17,025 nucleotides of DNA from Candidatus Jordarchaeum madagascarense (lineage in GTDB: Archaea > Asgardarchaeota > Jordiarchaeia > Jordiarchaeales > Jordiarchaeaceae): NCBI GenBank assembly GCA_019056875.1, contig DXJA01000069.1:1-17025 (forward strand), in the 5' to 3' direction. Both the position numbers and the translations under genes were made by a program. The notes under the pieces are model-generated. The model was not told the origin of the DNA. It searched no databases and saw only the letters and a list, made by a program, of their open reading frames with translations. This document shows positions 1 to 7,189 of the stretch, one piece after another; within the stretch, counting starts at the first letter, position 1, and every line of letters begins with the position of its first letter.

Positions 1-294
1 CTGGGGGTCCAGGGCCACCCACAGCCACACCCACTCCCCTCCCACCCGAACCTTGGACTCGTCCAGGATAATCCGGCTGACCCTCTTCAGGGGCTGCTCG
101 AAGTAGCGCCGGGTTTCACGATTGATCCTCTGCACCCACTGCCTTACCGCCTCGTGGCTCCTCCAGAACCCCCACTCCTCGAAAAGATGATCCCGCACAT
201 CCCTCAGACTCAGCTTAAACCCAAAATATAAATTCAAGGAGAAGAGAATAATCTCTGGAGGAGTTCTCTGCCTCTCAAAAGTTATGCGCAACAT
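1..294 (-). mobile_element. IS6-like DDE transposase, N-terminal fragment (cut by window edge)
   Basis: An open frame of 98 codons starts at ATG 294 and runs off the left edge, so only the N-terminal part is visible. Translation gives a helix-turn-helix-like part (FKLSLRDVRDHLFEEWGFW, then SHEAVRQWVQRI), followed by ILDESKVRVGGEWVWLWVALD. This is the pattern of archaeal IS6/IS240-family transposases: the D of LDESKV is the expected first catalytic aspartate, and W-x-W-x-A-x-D is the usual strand after it. The rest of the DDE domain lies outside the window, so intactness cannot be judged. The coding part is clearly more GC-rich than the genes that follow, which fits a recently acquired element. 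The IS family is inferred from motifs only. Confidence 0.75.
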
Positions 295-345
295 AACTCA
301 GAGGAGGGGAACCCCTCCAAATAAACCTTAAGTTGACACCGTCGA
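295..345. repeat. Probable right-hand end of the IS element, with short hairpin
   Basis: Just upstream of the transposase start there is a 7-bp inverted repeat, GGAGGGG at 303-309 and CCCCTCC at 312-318, separated by AA. The GC-rich character of the element fades after about 320-345, where the AT-rich promoter region of the next gene begins. The stretch AAGTTGACACCGTC at about 330-343 could be the terminal inverted repeat, but the partner end is outside the window, so the boundary is a guess. Confidence 0.3.
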
Positions 346-361
346 TATACTTTGGGATAGA

Positions 362-408
362 TTTATATATAATTATATTTAATTAAGCTGTAATTATACA
401 TAATTACA
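362..408 (+). promoter_or_regulatory. TSUP promoter with 20-bp interrupted palindrome at the predicted start site
   Basis: A TATA-like TTTATATATAA lies at 362-372. About 25 bp downstream, where transcription should begin, is an inverted repeat with perfect 9-bp arms: TGTAATTAT (389-397), spacer AC, ATAATTACA (400-408). An operator overlapping the start site is the usual layout for a dimeric archaeal repressor. The surrounding DNA is AT-rich, which raises the chance of coincidence, but 9-bp perfect arms are not trivial. Confidence 0.45.
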
Positions 409-492
409 AAAAATCTTGAGCGCATCATTAGAATTTCCAGTTTTACGAAAGGTTGCTCGTAGCTGGATTAATTACAGAAGAGAGTGATACAA

Positions 493-1389
493 ATGATTGA
501 ATATAGTTTGTACGTGTTACTTGCTTTGATTATTGTTGCTCTGTTAGCTGAAGTAATAGATTCAGGTCTTGGCATGATGTATGGTACCCTTTTGAGTCCG
601 ATTCTAATTTCAGTGGGCTTTAGTGCATTAGCAGTTGTTCCAGCGATCTTGATTTCCCAAGCAATGGGTGGAGTGACAGGAACCGTATTTCACCAAAAGT
701 ATAAAAATGCTGATTTCAGACTAAAATCAGATCATTTCAAAATCGTTCTGGCCATTGTTTTGCCCGGATTATTGGCAGTCCTATTCGGGGTTTTTGTTGC
801 TGTTAATATTCCTGGCTGGGTTATGAAGGACTACATTGGTATACTGGTCATCGTTATGGGATTTTTGTGCATATTTCCGCTGATGTACACTTTCAAGTGG
901 TGGAAGATGTATTTGGTGGGAATTGTTTCGGCGTTTAACAAGGCTCTTACTGGTGGTGGATTCGGCCCAGTCACATCAACAGGAAAGATACTCGGAGGAT
1001 TAGATGCAAAGGTTTCAGTTGCCACCACTACCTACGCAGAAGTGCCGATATGTCTGTCTGGATTCATAATATGGTACCTTATGGAAGGAGCTTATACTGT
1101 CTGGTGGTTCCCGATAGCGCTAAGTGTCGGAGCAATAATCGGTGCTGTAATCGGACCGTACGTGACAGCAAAGATTAATACAAAGTGGTTGAAGATTAGC
1201 GTGGGTGTTTTAGCAATTATCTCAGGGATATACTTGTGCTACACAGTCCTAACCGGGTTCAACGACACATTTTCGAGTATGGCTTATTCATTCATCTTCA
1301 AACAGTTCGGAATAAACTACTACCCTACCATTTGGGACTGGATTTCTAAAGAATTGACAAAAATTATAGGTGGTTGGTTTGGATTCTAA
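493..1389 (+). CDS. TauE/SafE (TSUP) family membrane permease
   Basis: Predicted polytopic inner-membrane protein of about 298 residues with roughly eight hydrophobic segments. It carries the two family-typical half-repeats: DSGLGMMYGTLLSPILIS near the N-terminus, and NKALTGGGFGPVTSTGKILGG in the middle, followed by a V-A-T-T-T segment. TSUP proteins move sulfite, sulfonates, thiosulfate or other small organic anions; the substrate here cannot be read from sequence. Sulfate-activation genes on the same window make a sulfur anion attractive, but this is inference. I prefer ATG 493 because GAGTGAT at 482-488 is a good Shine-Dalgarno match at normal spacing; an in-frame GTG at 484 is the alternative. 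The C-terminal extension after the last helix (about 60 residues, Y- and W-rich) is longer than usual and resembles the next small ORF. Confidence 0.88.
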   Translation: MIEYSLYVLLALIIVALLAEVIDSGLGMMYGTLLSPILISVGFSALAVVPAILISQAMGGVTGTVFHQKYKNADFRLKSDHFKIVLAIVLPGLLAVLFGVFVAVNIPGWVMKDYIGILVIVMGFLCIFPLMYTFKWWKMYLVGIVSAFNKALTGGGFGPVTSTGKILGGLDAKVSVATTTYAEVPICLSGFIIWYLMEGAYTVWWFPIALSVGAIIGAVIGPYVTAKINTKWLKISVGVLAIISGIYLCYTVLTGFNDTFSSMAYSFIFKQFGINYYPTIWDWISKELTKIIGGWFGF

Positions 1390-1588
1390 GTGGTTAAAAA
1401 TTTCATTGGCAGTTATAGTGATTGCAGGTGCCATTTTCACCTATTACGCCTACACAGTAAATTCAACCATTGATTTGTTGAAAACACTAAAAACACTTAC
1501 TAGCACATACAACCCATTCAGCGATATCATCAAGGAGATAGTAAACACAATAATTGCTATGTTGAAGCAAGCTTTTGGATCAGTGTAA
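1370..1588 (+). CDS. Small one-helix membrane protein; apparent duplicate of the TSUP C-terminus
   Basis: An open frame of 72 codons overlaps the end of the permease gene by 20 bases in another frame, with GTG as the only start. It encodes one transmembrane segment and an amphipathic tail. Its N-terminal DSKWLKISLAVIVIAGAIF lines up with NTKWLKISVGVLAIISGIY in the last helix of the permease. Both continue with a segment around Y-N-P/Y-Y-P, then an I-x-K-E helix, and end in W/A-F-G. It therefore looks like a second copy of the permease C-terminus, left by unequal recombination between paralogs or a partial duplication. Whether it is translated is unknown: no Shine-Dalgarno is evident, though translational coupling to the permease is possible. 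Confidence 0.5.
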   Translation: MVGLDSKWLKISLAVIVIAGAIFTYYAYTVNSTIDLLKTLKTLTSTYNPFSDIIKEIVNTIIAMLKQAFGSV

Positions 1589-1741
1589 AATAGGTTTCCA
1601 CAAATAGTTTGTTAGCGGGTTATAGGGAATACCAAGAAGCTTACAATTAGCTTTTGAAAGAGGCGTGAGCTATTTCATTGGAGAATTACTTCGCCTACTT
1701 TCTAGGTACAATTCAAGAATCGTATTTGGGATTAATTTTAT

Positions 1742-1756
1742 CCCACCTTTTTTTAA
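1742..1756 (+). terminator. T-rich terminator of the TSUP transcript
   Basis: CCCACC followed by a run of seven T residues occurs about 160 bases after the small ORF, on the transcribed strand. Archaeal intrinsic terminators are often just such T-runs without a strong hairpin. Placement is plausible but unproven. Confidence 0.3.
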
Positions 1757-1927
1757 TGTTTAAAATACGCTAACCTGCCAACCAAATGTAAATCTGTTTA
1801 GATTCGATAAAATAAACGCAGAGGACGCGGTATACACTTTTAGCAGAGGGATATAAAGTTGGTTTCAAGCTGAAAATTAAGGTAGCTGAGAGTATTCTAT
1901 ATGTTATGAATTGTTTTGGAGGCAATA

Positions 1928-1962
1928 GTTTAAAAATGGTTCCTATTAGAATGTTATAGTAT
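1928..1962 (+). promoter_or_regulatory. Probable TATA promoter of the epimerase gene
   Basis: TTTAAAAAT at about 1929-1937 is a good archaeal TATA box. Initiation about 25 bp downstream would give a leader of roughly 45 bases to ATG 2005. GATATAAAG at 1850 is a weaker alternative further upstream. Confidence 0.4.
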
Positions 1963-2004
1963 TATTAGTTGATTAGCTCACTATTTTAAGGGATGCGTTT
2001 TAGA

Positions 2005-2982
2005 ATGGTCGATAGAGTTTTTGTTACCGGTGGCTGTGGTTTTGTGGGTAGTCACCTGGTGCATAGGCTTATTGAGGAATTTGAGGTTGTGGTTTTTGAT
2101 AATCTTTCCAATGCAGTGAGAGAGAACGTTGCGGATGTGGAGAGGGAGGTGAGGCTTATTGTTGGGGATTTGCGTGATGCTGATAAGTTAAAGGAGGGAT
2201 TGAAAGGGTGTAGGTATGTTTTTCACCTGGCCGCGCAGGTAAGCGTTGAGAGGGCGATTGCAGAGCCGGTGAACGATGCGGCTATTAATATTCTCGGTAC
2301 AATTAATTTACTTAGAGCTGCAAGCCATTGTGAGAGGGTCGTTCTATTCTCTAGTGGAGCGGTTTACGGAGAGCCGATTCGAATGCCCATTGATGAGGAG
2401 CATCCCAGAAAGCCCATCAGTATGTACGGAGTTAGCAAAATGGCTTCTGAGAGTTATGCCTATGCCTTTTACAAGACTTTTGGACTTCCCGTGACGATTC
2501 TTCGACCCTTTAACATTTATGGTCCGAGACAAAGAAGAGATAGTCAGTACTCAGGGGTCATTAGTATATTTGCGGAGAGCCTTATAAAGGGAGAAAAGCC
2601 TGTAATCTACGGTGACGGAACACAAACGCGGGACTTTGTGTATGTAAGCGATGTGGTAGAAGCGGGTGTTCTTGCAGCAGAAAGCGAAGAAGCAATAGGG
2701 CAGGTCTTCAATGTAGCCGCAGGTAAGCCCACTACGATAAATAGACTAGCCGAGGAGATGATAAGGGTCGCTGGAAAAAAGGTTAAACCAGTTCACACCC
2801 AGCCTCGAATAGGGGAAATAAAGCACAGTGTGGCGGATATTTCCAAGATCCGGAAAATACTAGGTTATAAACCAGAGATAACCCTGACCCAAGGGCTTGA
2901 AAAAATGTGGGAGCAGATTAACCACCAGAGTAAACTAAAGCAGGAGAATCAAGTTTATTTTTCGGGTAAGGGGCTTACCTAA
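2005..2982 (+). CDS. NAD-dependent nucleotide-sugar epimerase/dehydratase (UDP-glucose 4-epimerase-like)
   Basis: Short-chain dehydrogenase/reductase of the extended type, about 325 residues, the usual length. The N-terminus has the NAD-binding glycine motif TGGCGFVGSH. SSGAVYG carries the catalytic S/T region, Y-G-V-S-K gives the YxxxK pair, and RPFNIYGPRQ and RDFVYVSDV are typical of GalE-like and GDP/UDP-sugar epimerases. The substrate cannot be fixed; archaeal members act on UDP-glucose, UDP-GlcNAc or related sugars. ATG 2005 is chosen over ATG 1993 because MVDRVFVTGG places the glycine motif where the family has it. The gene stands alone on the plus strand and faces the minus-strand cluster tail to tail, so it may supply a sugar nucleotide to the same surface pathway. 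The last 20 residues (Q/K-rich) are not conserved-looking. Confidence 0.9.
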   Translation: MVDRVFVTGGCGFVGSHLVHRLIEEFEVVVFDNLSNAVRENVADVEREVRLIVGDLRDADKLKEGLKGCRYVFHLAAQVSVERAIAEPVNDAAINILGTINLLRAASHCERVVLFSSGAVYGEPIRMPIDEEHPRKPISMYGVSKMASESYAYAFYKTFGLPVTILRPFNIYGPRQRRDSQYSGVISIFAESLIKGEKPVIYGDGTQTRDFVYVSDVVEAGVLAAESEEAIGQVFNVAAGKPTTINRLAEEMIRVAGKKVKPVHTQPRIGEIKHSVADISKIRKILGYKPEITLTQGLEKMWEQINHQSKLKQENQVYFSGKGLT

Positions 2983-2994
2983 GGTTTTTGTGGT

Positions 2995-3004
2995 TATTTT
3001 TTTT
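2995..3004 (+). terminator. T-run after the epimerase gene
   Basis: Two T-rich stretches follow the stop codon: TTTTT near 2986 and a run of about nine T residues at 2995-3003. The run abuts the stop codon of the convergent minus-strand gene, so the two genes nearly touch. Confidence 0.4.
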
Positions 3005-3809
3005 AGTGGTTTTGGGTTTCTTTGATTATTTTTCCTTTTGATTTAGTTATTTTTTTTTCTAGTTCTTTTTTGGCGGTTTGGACAAATTTGTGCGCTTCTT
3101 CTCCTCGTGCTGTGAGGAATATTTCTGTTCGGATTCTCACATCCCGGTAGGGTTGGCTTTTTATCCATACTTGAGGATGTTTTTCTCTAACTTGGTCTAT
3201 TAGGAGGGAGAGGTCTGATTCGATTAGTCCTTCGGTCATTATGCATTCTTCTGAATACTGGTTTTTGACTATTTTTTTGAGGAGTGGAGCTAGATGTTTT
3301 TCGAAGAGGGCTTTTACTTCCTGTGGGAATCCAGGGAGACTTATTATTTTTGTTTCTTTTATTTTAACTAGTGTTGCTGGCGCTAGTCCTACGGGGTTTA
3401 GGTAAATCTGGCTGCCTCGGGGGATGTAGGCTAGTTTTTTCCTTTCCTGTGTCATTTTTTTGTGCTTTGCTCTTCCCAGCTGGTGTATATATTCGAATTT
3501 CTTTTCCAAGTCTTCTAAAAGGTTTTGATTGATTTCTAGGGGCTGGTTTACAGCATTTGATATAGCTTTTAGAGTCATATCATCATATGTTGAGCCTAGC
3601 CCTCCGGTTGTTATTATGAAGTCGGGTTTCCGCTTGATTGCTTCTTTCAGTATTGTTACTATTGTTTTAAGGTCATCGGGTATCGTGGTTATGCGTGTTA
3701 CTTCTATTCCCAGTGCTGTTACCTGGTTGCAAATGTAGTTACTGTTGGTATCCTGAACTCTTCCTGCAAGCACCTCGTTTCCGATAACTATGATTTCCAT
3801 GCTTGTCAT
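3003..3809 (-). CDS. CinA-N / molybdopterin-binding (MoCF-type) domain protein
   Basis: A protein of 268 residues matching the archaeal COG1058 type: EIIVIGNEVLAGRVQDTNSN at the start (family E-x-L-x-G-x-x-x-D-x-N), then DFIITTGGLGSTYDDMT, the signature of MoaB/MogA/CinA-N domains, and an LPGFPQEVKALFE segment. The C-terminal NMN-deamidase domain of bacterial CinA is absent, as is normal in archaea. In bacterial CinA this N-terminal domain hydrolyses ADP-ribose-type pyrophosphates; the archaeal role is not settled. It is the last gene of the minus-strand series and probably has its own promoter, since 180 bp separate it from the upstream gene. MTSMEI begins at ATG 3809 and the second methionine (3800) would also fit. 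Confidence 0.85.
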   Translation of the reverse strand: MTSMEIIVIGNEVLAGRVQDTNSNYICNQVTALGIEVTRITTIPDDLKTIVTILKEAIKRKPDFIITTGGLGSTYDDMTLKAISNAVNQPLEINQNLLEDLEKKFEYIHQLGRAKHKKMTQERKKLAYIPRGSQIYLNPVGLAPATLVKIKETKIISLPGFPQEVKALFEKHLAPLLKKIVKNQYSEECIMTEGLIESDLSLLIDQVREKHPQVWIKSQPYRDVRIRTEIFLTARGEEAHKFVQTAKKELEKKITKSKGKIIKETQNH

Positions 3810-3839
3810 TTTTCAACCCAGTGCTGTTTTTATAAAAAT
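3809..3839 (-). promoter_or_regulatory. TATA box placed for a leaderless transcript
   Basis: On the minus strand the sequence ATTTTTATA (3831-3839) is centred about 25 bases upstream of ATG 3809. That spacing puts the start of transcription at or next to the start codon, so the mRNA is probably leaderless. No Shine-Dalgarno sequence is present, which agrees. Confidence 0.5.
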
Positions 3840-3894
3840 TTTCATTTCAAAAATATACGCTCGAGGCGAAACGAATTAATTCATCACTCTTAGA

Positions 3895-3909
3895 AGAAGG
3901 CTCCCTTCT
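3895..3909. repeat. Short perfect hairpin between two minus-strand genes
   Basis: AGAAGG (3895-3900) and CCTTCT (3904-3909) are separated by CTC. It lies between the nucleotidyltransferase stop and the TATA box of the next gene and may be a terminator or processing stem; nothing decides this. Confidence 0.25.
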
Positions 3910-3991
3910 CATAGGATTGACTGTAATAAGGTATGGTGATAGTTTTTTAGGGTTTTTTTCTTTTTGCAGTTAATTGTTTTGTTATTATGTT

Positions 3992-5008
3992 CTATTTTAT
4001 TTGTATTTCCGCGTGGTCGCCTACGTTTAGTTCTAGTAAGGTTCCTTTAACGACTGCCTCCTCTCCTATTAGGGCGTTGGTTAGGTTGGTGTTTTCTATT
4101 TGTGCGTGTGATCCGATTATGGTGTTTTTTATTATTGAGTTTTTTATTACTGAGTTTTCGGCTACTGACACGTATGGCCCTATTATGGAGTTTTCGATTT
4201 GGCATTCTTCTGCTATTGCTATGGGCGGAATTATTACGGTGTTTATTGGTTGGCTATGTGTTAGTTTTGTGTGATTGTGGTGTTTTTCTTGGAGTATTAT
4301 TTGGTTTGCTTCAAGTAGGGTGTTCTTTCTTCCACAGTCGTACCATTTTTCAACTTTGAAGGTTTTGAGATGTGATTTCCGGTCAATCATTTTTTGTAGG
4401 GCGTCTGTTAGCTGGTATTCTTCCCCGGTTTGTGGTTCTTTCCCCACTAATTGTTCCAAAGCTTTGTAGAGTTGTCGAGTGTCATTTATGATGTAGACTC
4501 CGGATATTGCCAGGTTTGATAGGGGGTTGGCAGGCTTTTCGACGAGTTTGGTTATGGTGCCATTTTTTATTTTCACGTTTCCATAGTGTTGAGGCTGATC
4601 AACTTCTTTTACTCCTATTGAAGCAACACATTCTCCGTTTTCCTTGTGTTTTTGAAGCATATCCTTGTATTTTTGTAGGAATATCATGTCTCCTAGAAGA
4701 ATCATTAAAGGTTGGTCTATTGCCTGTTCTTTCGCCACATAGACCGCGTGTCCCAGTCCGAGGCGGGGCTCTTGCTCGACAAAAATAAATTTGAATCGGT
4801 TTGAATAGTTCTTTTGGAGGTAGTCTGTGATTTGCTCCTTCATATAGCCGAGGATTACTATTACTTCTTGGATTGGCGTTGTTTTCAGATTGTCTAGAAT
4901 GTGCCCGATTATGGGTTTGCCAGCCACACGGAGTAAAGATTTGGGTTTCGTGTTTGTTTGCGGTCTTAGACGTGTTCCACGCCCCGCCGCAGGTATTAAA
5001 GCTCTCAA
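3992..5008 (-). CDS. Bifunctional sugar-1-phosphate nucleotidylyltransferase with left-handed beta-helix domain
   Basis: A protein of 338 residues. The N-terminal Rossmann-type domain (about 1-235) has AAGRGTRLRPQT and TKPKSLL for NTP binding, LLGDMIF with the metal-binding aspartate, VEKPANP, and WYDCGR. The C-terminal part (about 255-338) has hexapeptide-type repeats such as IENSIIGPYVSVAENSVIKN, forming a left-handed beta-helix. This architecture is that of archaeal ST0452-like or long RmlA-like enzymes that make dTDP- or UDP-sugars and sometimes acetylate amino sugars; the exact sugar and nucleotide cannot be told. The best start is TTG 5008, since RALIPAAGRG must begin there and no ATG is nearby. 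It is a paralog of the gene at 11743-12810. A TATA-like TTTATTAA lies at about 5072-5079 on the same strand. Confidence 0.87.
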   Translation of the reverse strand: MRALIPAAGRGTRLRPQTNTKPKSLLRVAGKPIIGHILDNLKTTPIQEVIVILGYMKEQITDYLQKNYSNRFKFIFVEQEPRLGLGHAVYVAKEQAIDQPLMILLGDMIFLQKYKDMLQKHKENGECVASIGVKEVDQPQHYGNVKIKNGTITKLVEKPANPLSNLAISGVYIINDTRQLYKALEQLVGKEPQTGEEYQLTDALQKMIDRKSHLKTFKVEKWYDCGRKNTLLEANQIILQEKHHNHTKLTHSQPINTVIIPPIAIAEECQIENSIIGPYVSVAENSVIKNSIIKNTIIGSHAQIENTNLTNALIGEEAVVKGTLLELNVGDHAEIQIK

Positions 5009-5262
5009 CTCTATCTACGCCCCTTTTTCAACCGATTAGAAGACCTTTGCCGAAAATCTAGTTCAAATGTGTTAATAAACTATTCCTATATTTGATACCT
5101 ATGGCTGTTATTAATAGTCTTTAAAATAGCTCTATATCAGTTGCCTGGAGAGCAAGATTAACCGAATTATGGAAACCCTTTCTTAGGAACTAAGGCTGTC
5201 TAATTACCAGAAAGCTAGGATTCATTTGAAACGGGAAAGAAACATGGTTGAAGATTTTTATA

Positions 5263-5805
5263 TCAGTTAGTTTTTTTGGGGTTGATGTATCCTAAATCCT
5301 CCAATTTTCGGAGTATTTTGTTTACACTTTCCTCCAAGCTTTCCTTTGACGTGTCTACTGTGACCTCAGGATTTAATGGTTCTTCGTAAGGGTCCTGAAT
5401 TCCAGTCAAGTCGTTTATTTCCCCATTTATCGCCTTCTTGTACAAGCCCTTAGGATCTCGTTTCATGCACTCTTCTACGGGACATTTTACCCAGACCTCT
5501 ACGAAGTTACCTATTTGTTTTCGGGCATGTTCCCGGAAGTTTCTGAAGGGTGAGATTAGGCCTACAATCACGGCTACCCCGTTTCTCACCAAAAGTTTGG
5601 TAACATAGGCTACTCTTCTGGCGTGGGTCTCTCGATCCTCTTTTGTGAATCCCAGGTCGGGACTTAGGTTTTTTCTCACCTCGTCCCCGTCAAGAACTTC
5701 CACATTTAAACCGTTTTCCCTTAAAACTGTTTCTAGGGCTCGTGCAATGGTGGTTTTACCACTTGCCGGAATACCGGTGAGCCAAACTCCGAACCCTTTT
5801 CTCAT
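5263..5805 (-). CDS. cysC: Adenylylsulfate (APS) kinase
   Basis: Cytoplasmic P-loop kinase that phosphorylates APS at the 3' position with ATP, giving PAPS, the universal sulfate donor. The protein is about 180 residues, full length for the family. It has a Walker A GIPASGKTT, the APS-kinase motifs DGDEVRKNLSPDLGFTKEDR and ISPFRNFREHAR, KCPVEECMKRDPKGLY, and GIQDPYEEPLNPEVTVDT. ATG 5805 is preferred because GGTGAT (5816-5811) is a strong Shine-Dalgarno sequence ending 5 bases before it; the same bases contain the TGA stop of the upstream phosphodiesterase gene, so translation is probably coupled. Upstream in-frame TTG and GTG codons (5817, 5814) are unlikely starts. It is the last gene of the sulfate-activation operon. 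Confidence 0.95.
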   Translation of the reverse strand: MRKGFGVWLTGIPASGKTTIARALETVLRENGLNVEVLDGDEVRKNLSPDLGFTKEDRETHARRVAYVTKLLVRNGVAVIVGLISPFRNFREHARKQIGNFVEVWVKCPVEECMKRDPKGLYKKAINGEINDLTGIQDPYEEPLNPEVTVDTSKESLEESVNKILRKLEDLGYINPKKTN

Positions 5806-5810
5806 ATCTA

Positions 5811-7187
5811 TCACCAATTTATAGTTTTGCCTAGCATCTCTTTTGGAATTGGCACATCTAGGATGCTTAGAACTGTGGGGGCTATGTCAAGAATGTTAAG
5901 GTTTTCAAGTTCTGTGCCAGATTCTTTTGTTGGATCGTAGAGGATGAATACTCCGTACTCGGAGTGTACCGCGTCATCCGGTCCAGTGTCGTTTTCTGAC
6001 AGGTATAGGGTATCGTATCCGACGGTTCCCGCGGATCTCCAGTATAAATCGTCGAGGTAGACTATTAGGTCGGGGTAATTTCCATTGAGTTCTTCGTAGA
6101 TATCTTCTGGATTGTAAACCTTATTATCAAGCTTTTCCCCGTTGGGTCCTTTAATCTGTTTTAGTTTTTCGGTTAATTCTTCTAGTGTTTTTTCATAGTC
6201 TTCAGGGGGTACTATTCCTTGGGGTTCTCTGCCTTCGACGTTTATGAATATTCTGGCGTAGTAGCCGCCCCAGCCCCATGCTTTGGTTTTGCTCCAATCT
6301 ATCATGGATTCTTCTAGCCTAGCGCCTCTTTCTGGTTCACTTTTTAGTTTTAGGTATCCTTCTTGCATAAGCCACTGATTGATGCAGAAGGCTCCCTTCA
6401 TTCCTTTGGCACCGTGGTCTGAAACTACTAGCACCACTGTTTCGTCGTCTATTATGTCTAGTAGTTCACCAATCTCCTTGTCGAGATACTTGTAGTATTC
6501 TTTACCTACATTTTCGTATTTGTTGTTGGGAACGTATTTTGGGTGTTCTGTATCGAAAAACTTCCAGAAGGCGTGGTGTATTCGGTCTAAACCTATTTCT
6601 ACAAAAGCGAAGAGATTCCACTCCTTTTTTTGTATTAGATACTTTATCACTGCGAAGTGTTGTTTGGTCATCTGGTATATTTTTTCTAAGACTTCATCTC
6701 TTTCCTCTGTTCTGAACTCTACATCAAACATGTATTCTCCGAACTGTTCCTCTAGTTCTTTCTTTAACTCCGGGGGAGAGGTGTAATCCTTAGTGGCGTC
6801 TGGGGTTATGAAGCAGGAAATCATACATCCATTAATTGGCTTGGGTGGATAGCTGGGAGGCACACCCACTACACAGGATTTGAGTCCTTTTTCGGATATA
6901 ATGTCCCAGATGGTTTTGTGTTTTATGGATTTGGAGCTGGCTATCCACACGTCGTAAGAGTAGCCTTTTTTGTGCCTAAATCCGTATAATCCTATTGTTC
7001 CGGGGTCTCTGCTTGTCATCATAACCATCCAGGCGGGAATGGTTATTGCAGGGATGCAACTCTTTAGTTTGCCGTGAACCCCGTGATTGATCATTTTCTT
7101 AAGATTGGGTAGTTTATCTAGAAATTTTTCGAAAATCAGTTGTGGAGCTGCACAGTCCAATCCTATAATTAATACTTTCTTTGACAT
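5811..7187 (-). CDS. Alkaline-phosphatase-superfamily phosphodiesterase/sulfatase-like protein (COG3379 type)
   Basis: A 458-residue metal-dependent esterase, predicted soluble. Expected metal ligands and nucleophile are present: D11 in IIGLDCA, T49 in the T-x-P-A-W motif (PAITIPAW), D-x-x-x-H in GLDRIHHAFW, D-H in VVSDHGAKG, and a late histidine in AVHSEYGVF. The C-terminal NILDIAPTVLSILDVPIPKEM is the usual end of AP-superfamily phosphodiesterases and sulfatases. Family members hydrolyse phosphodiesters, nucleotide pyrophosphates or sulfate esters; the substrate is not decided by sequence. The gene starts 2 bases after the DHH gene stop and overlaps the cysC ribosome-binding site, so it is an integral member of the PAPS operon. 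A role in sulfate-ester or PAPS-related chemistry is inferred from this position. It is a paralog of the protein at 9814-11406. Confidence 0.88.
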   Translation of the reverse strand: MSKKVLIIGLDCAAPQLIFEKFLDKLPNLKKMINHGVHGKLKSCIPAITIPAWMVMMTSRDPGTIGLYGFRHKKGYSYDVWIASSKSIKHKTIWDIISEKGLKSCVVGVPPSYPPKPINGCMISCFITPDATKDYTSPPELKKELEEQFGEYMFDVEFRTEERDEVLEKIYQMTKQHFAVIKYLIQKKEWNLFAFVEIGLDRIHHAFWKFFDTEHPKYVPNNKYENVGKEYYKYLDKEIGELLDIIDDETVVLVVSDHGAKGMKGAFCINQWLMQEGYLKLKSEPERGARLEESMIDWSKTKAWGWGGYYARIFINVEGREPQGIVPPEDYEKTLEELTEKLKQIKGPNGEKLDNKVYNPEDIYEELNGNYPDLIVYLDDLYWRSAGTVGYDTLYLSENDTGPDDAVHSEYGVFILYDPTKESGTELENLNILDIAPTVLSILDVPIPKEMLGKTINW

Positions 7188-7189
7188 TT

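Larger units (their letters stand above)
1589..1992. other. 404-bp AT-rich intergenic region without a convincing gene
   Basis: No open frame of useful length with family resemblance and no tRNA-like fold was seen. The region holds the likely TSUP terminator (T-run near 1748) and, at its right end, promoter elements for the epimerase gene. A second TATA-like GATATAAAG lies near 1850-1858. Confidence 0.5.

Noticed and set aside
367..378. ATATAATTATAT palindrome in the TSUP promoter
   Set aside because: It overlaps the TATA box and is simple AT sequence; not counted as a separate operator.
3003..3809. Full CinA with NMN deamidase activity
   Set aside because: The protein ends after the MoCF-type domain and its C-terminal extension; the deamidase domain is absent, so the name cinA is not used.
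3987..4788. Several hydrophobic plus-strand open frames
   Set aside because: All are antisense to the nucleotidyltransferase gene; the leucine- and phenylalanine-rich look is the mirror image of lysine/glutamate codons.
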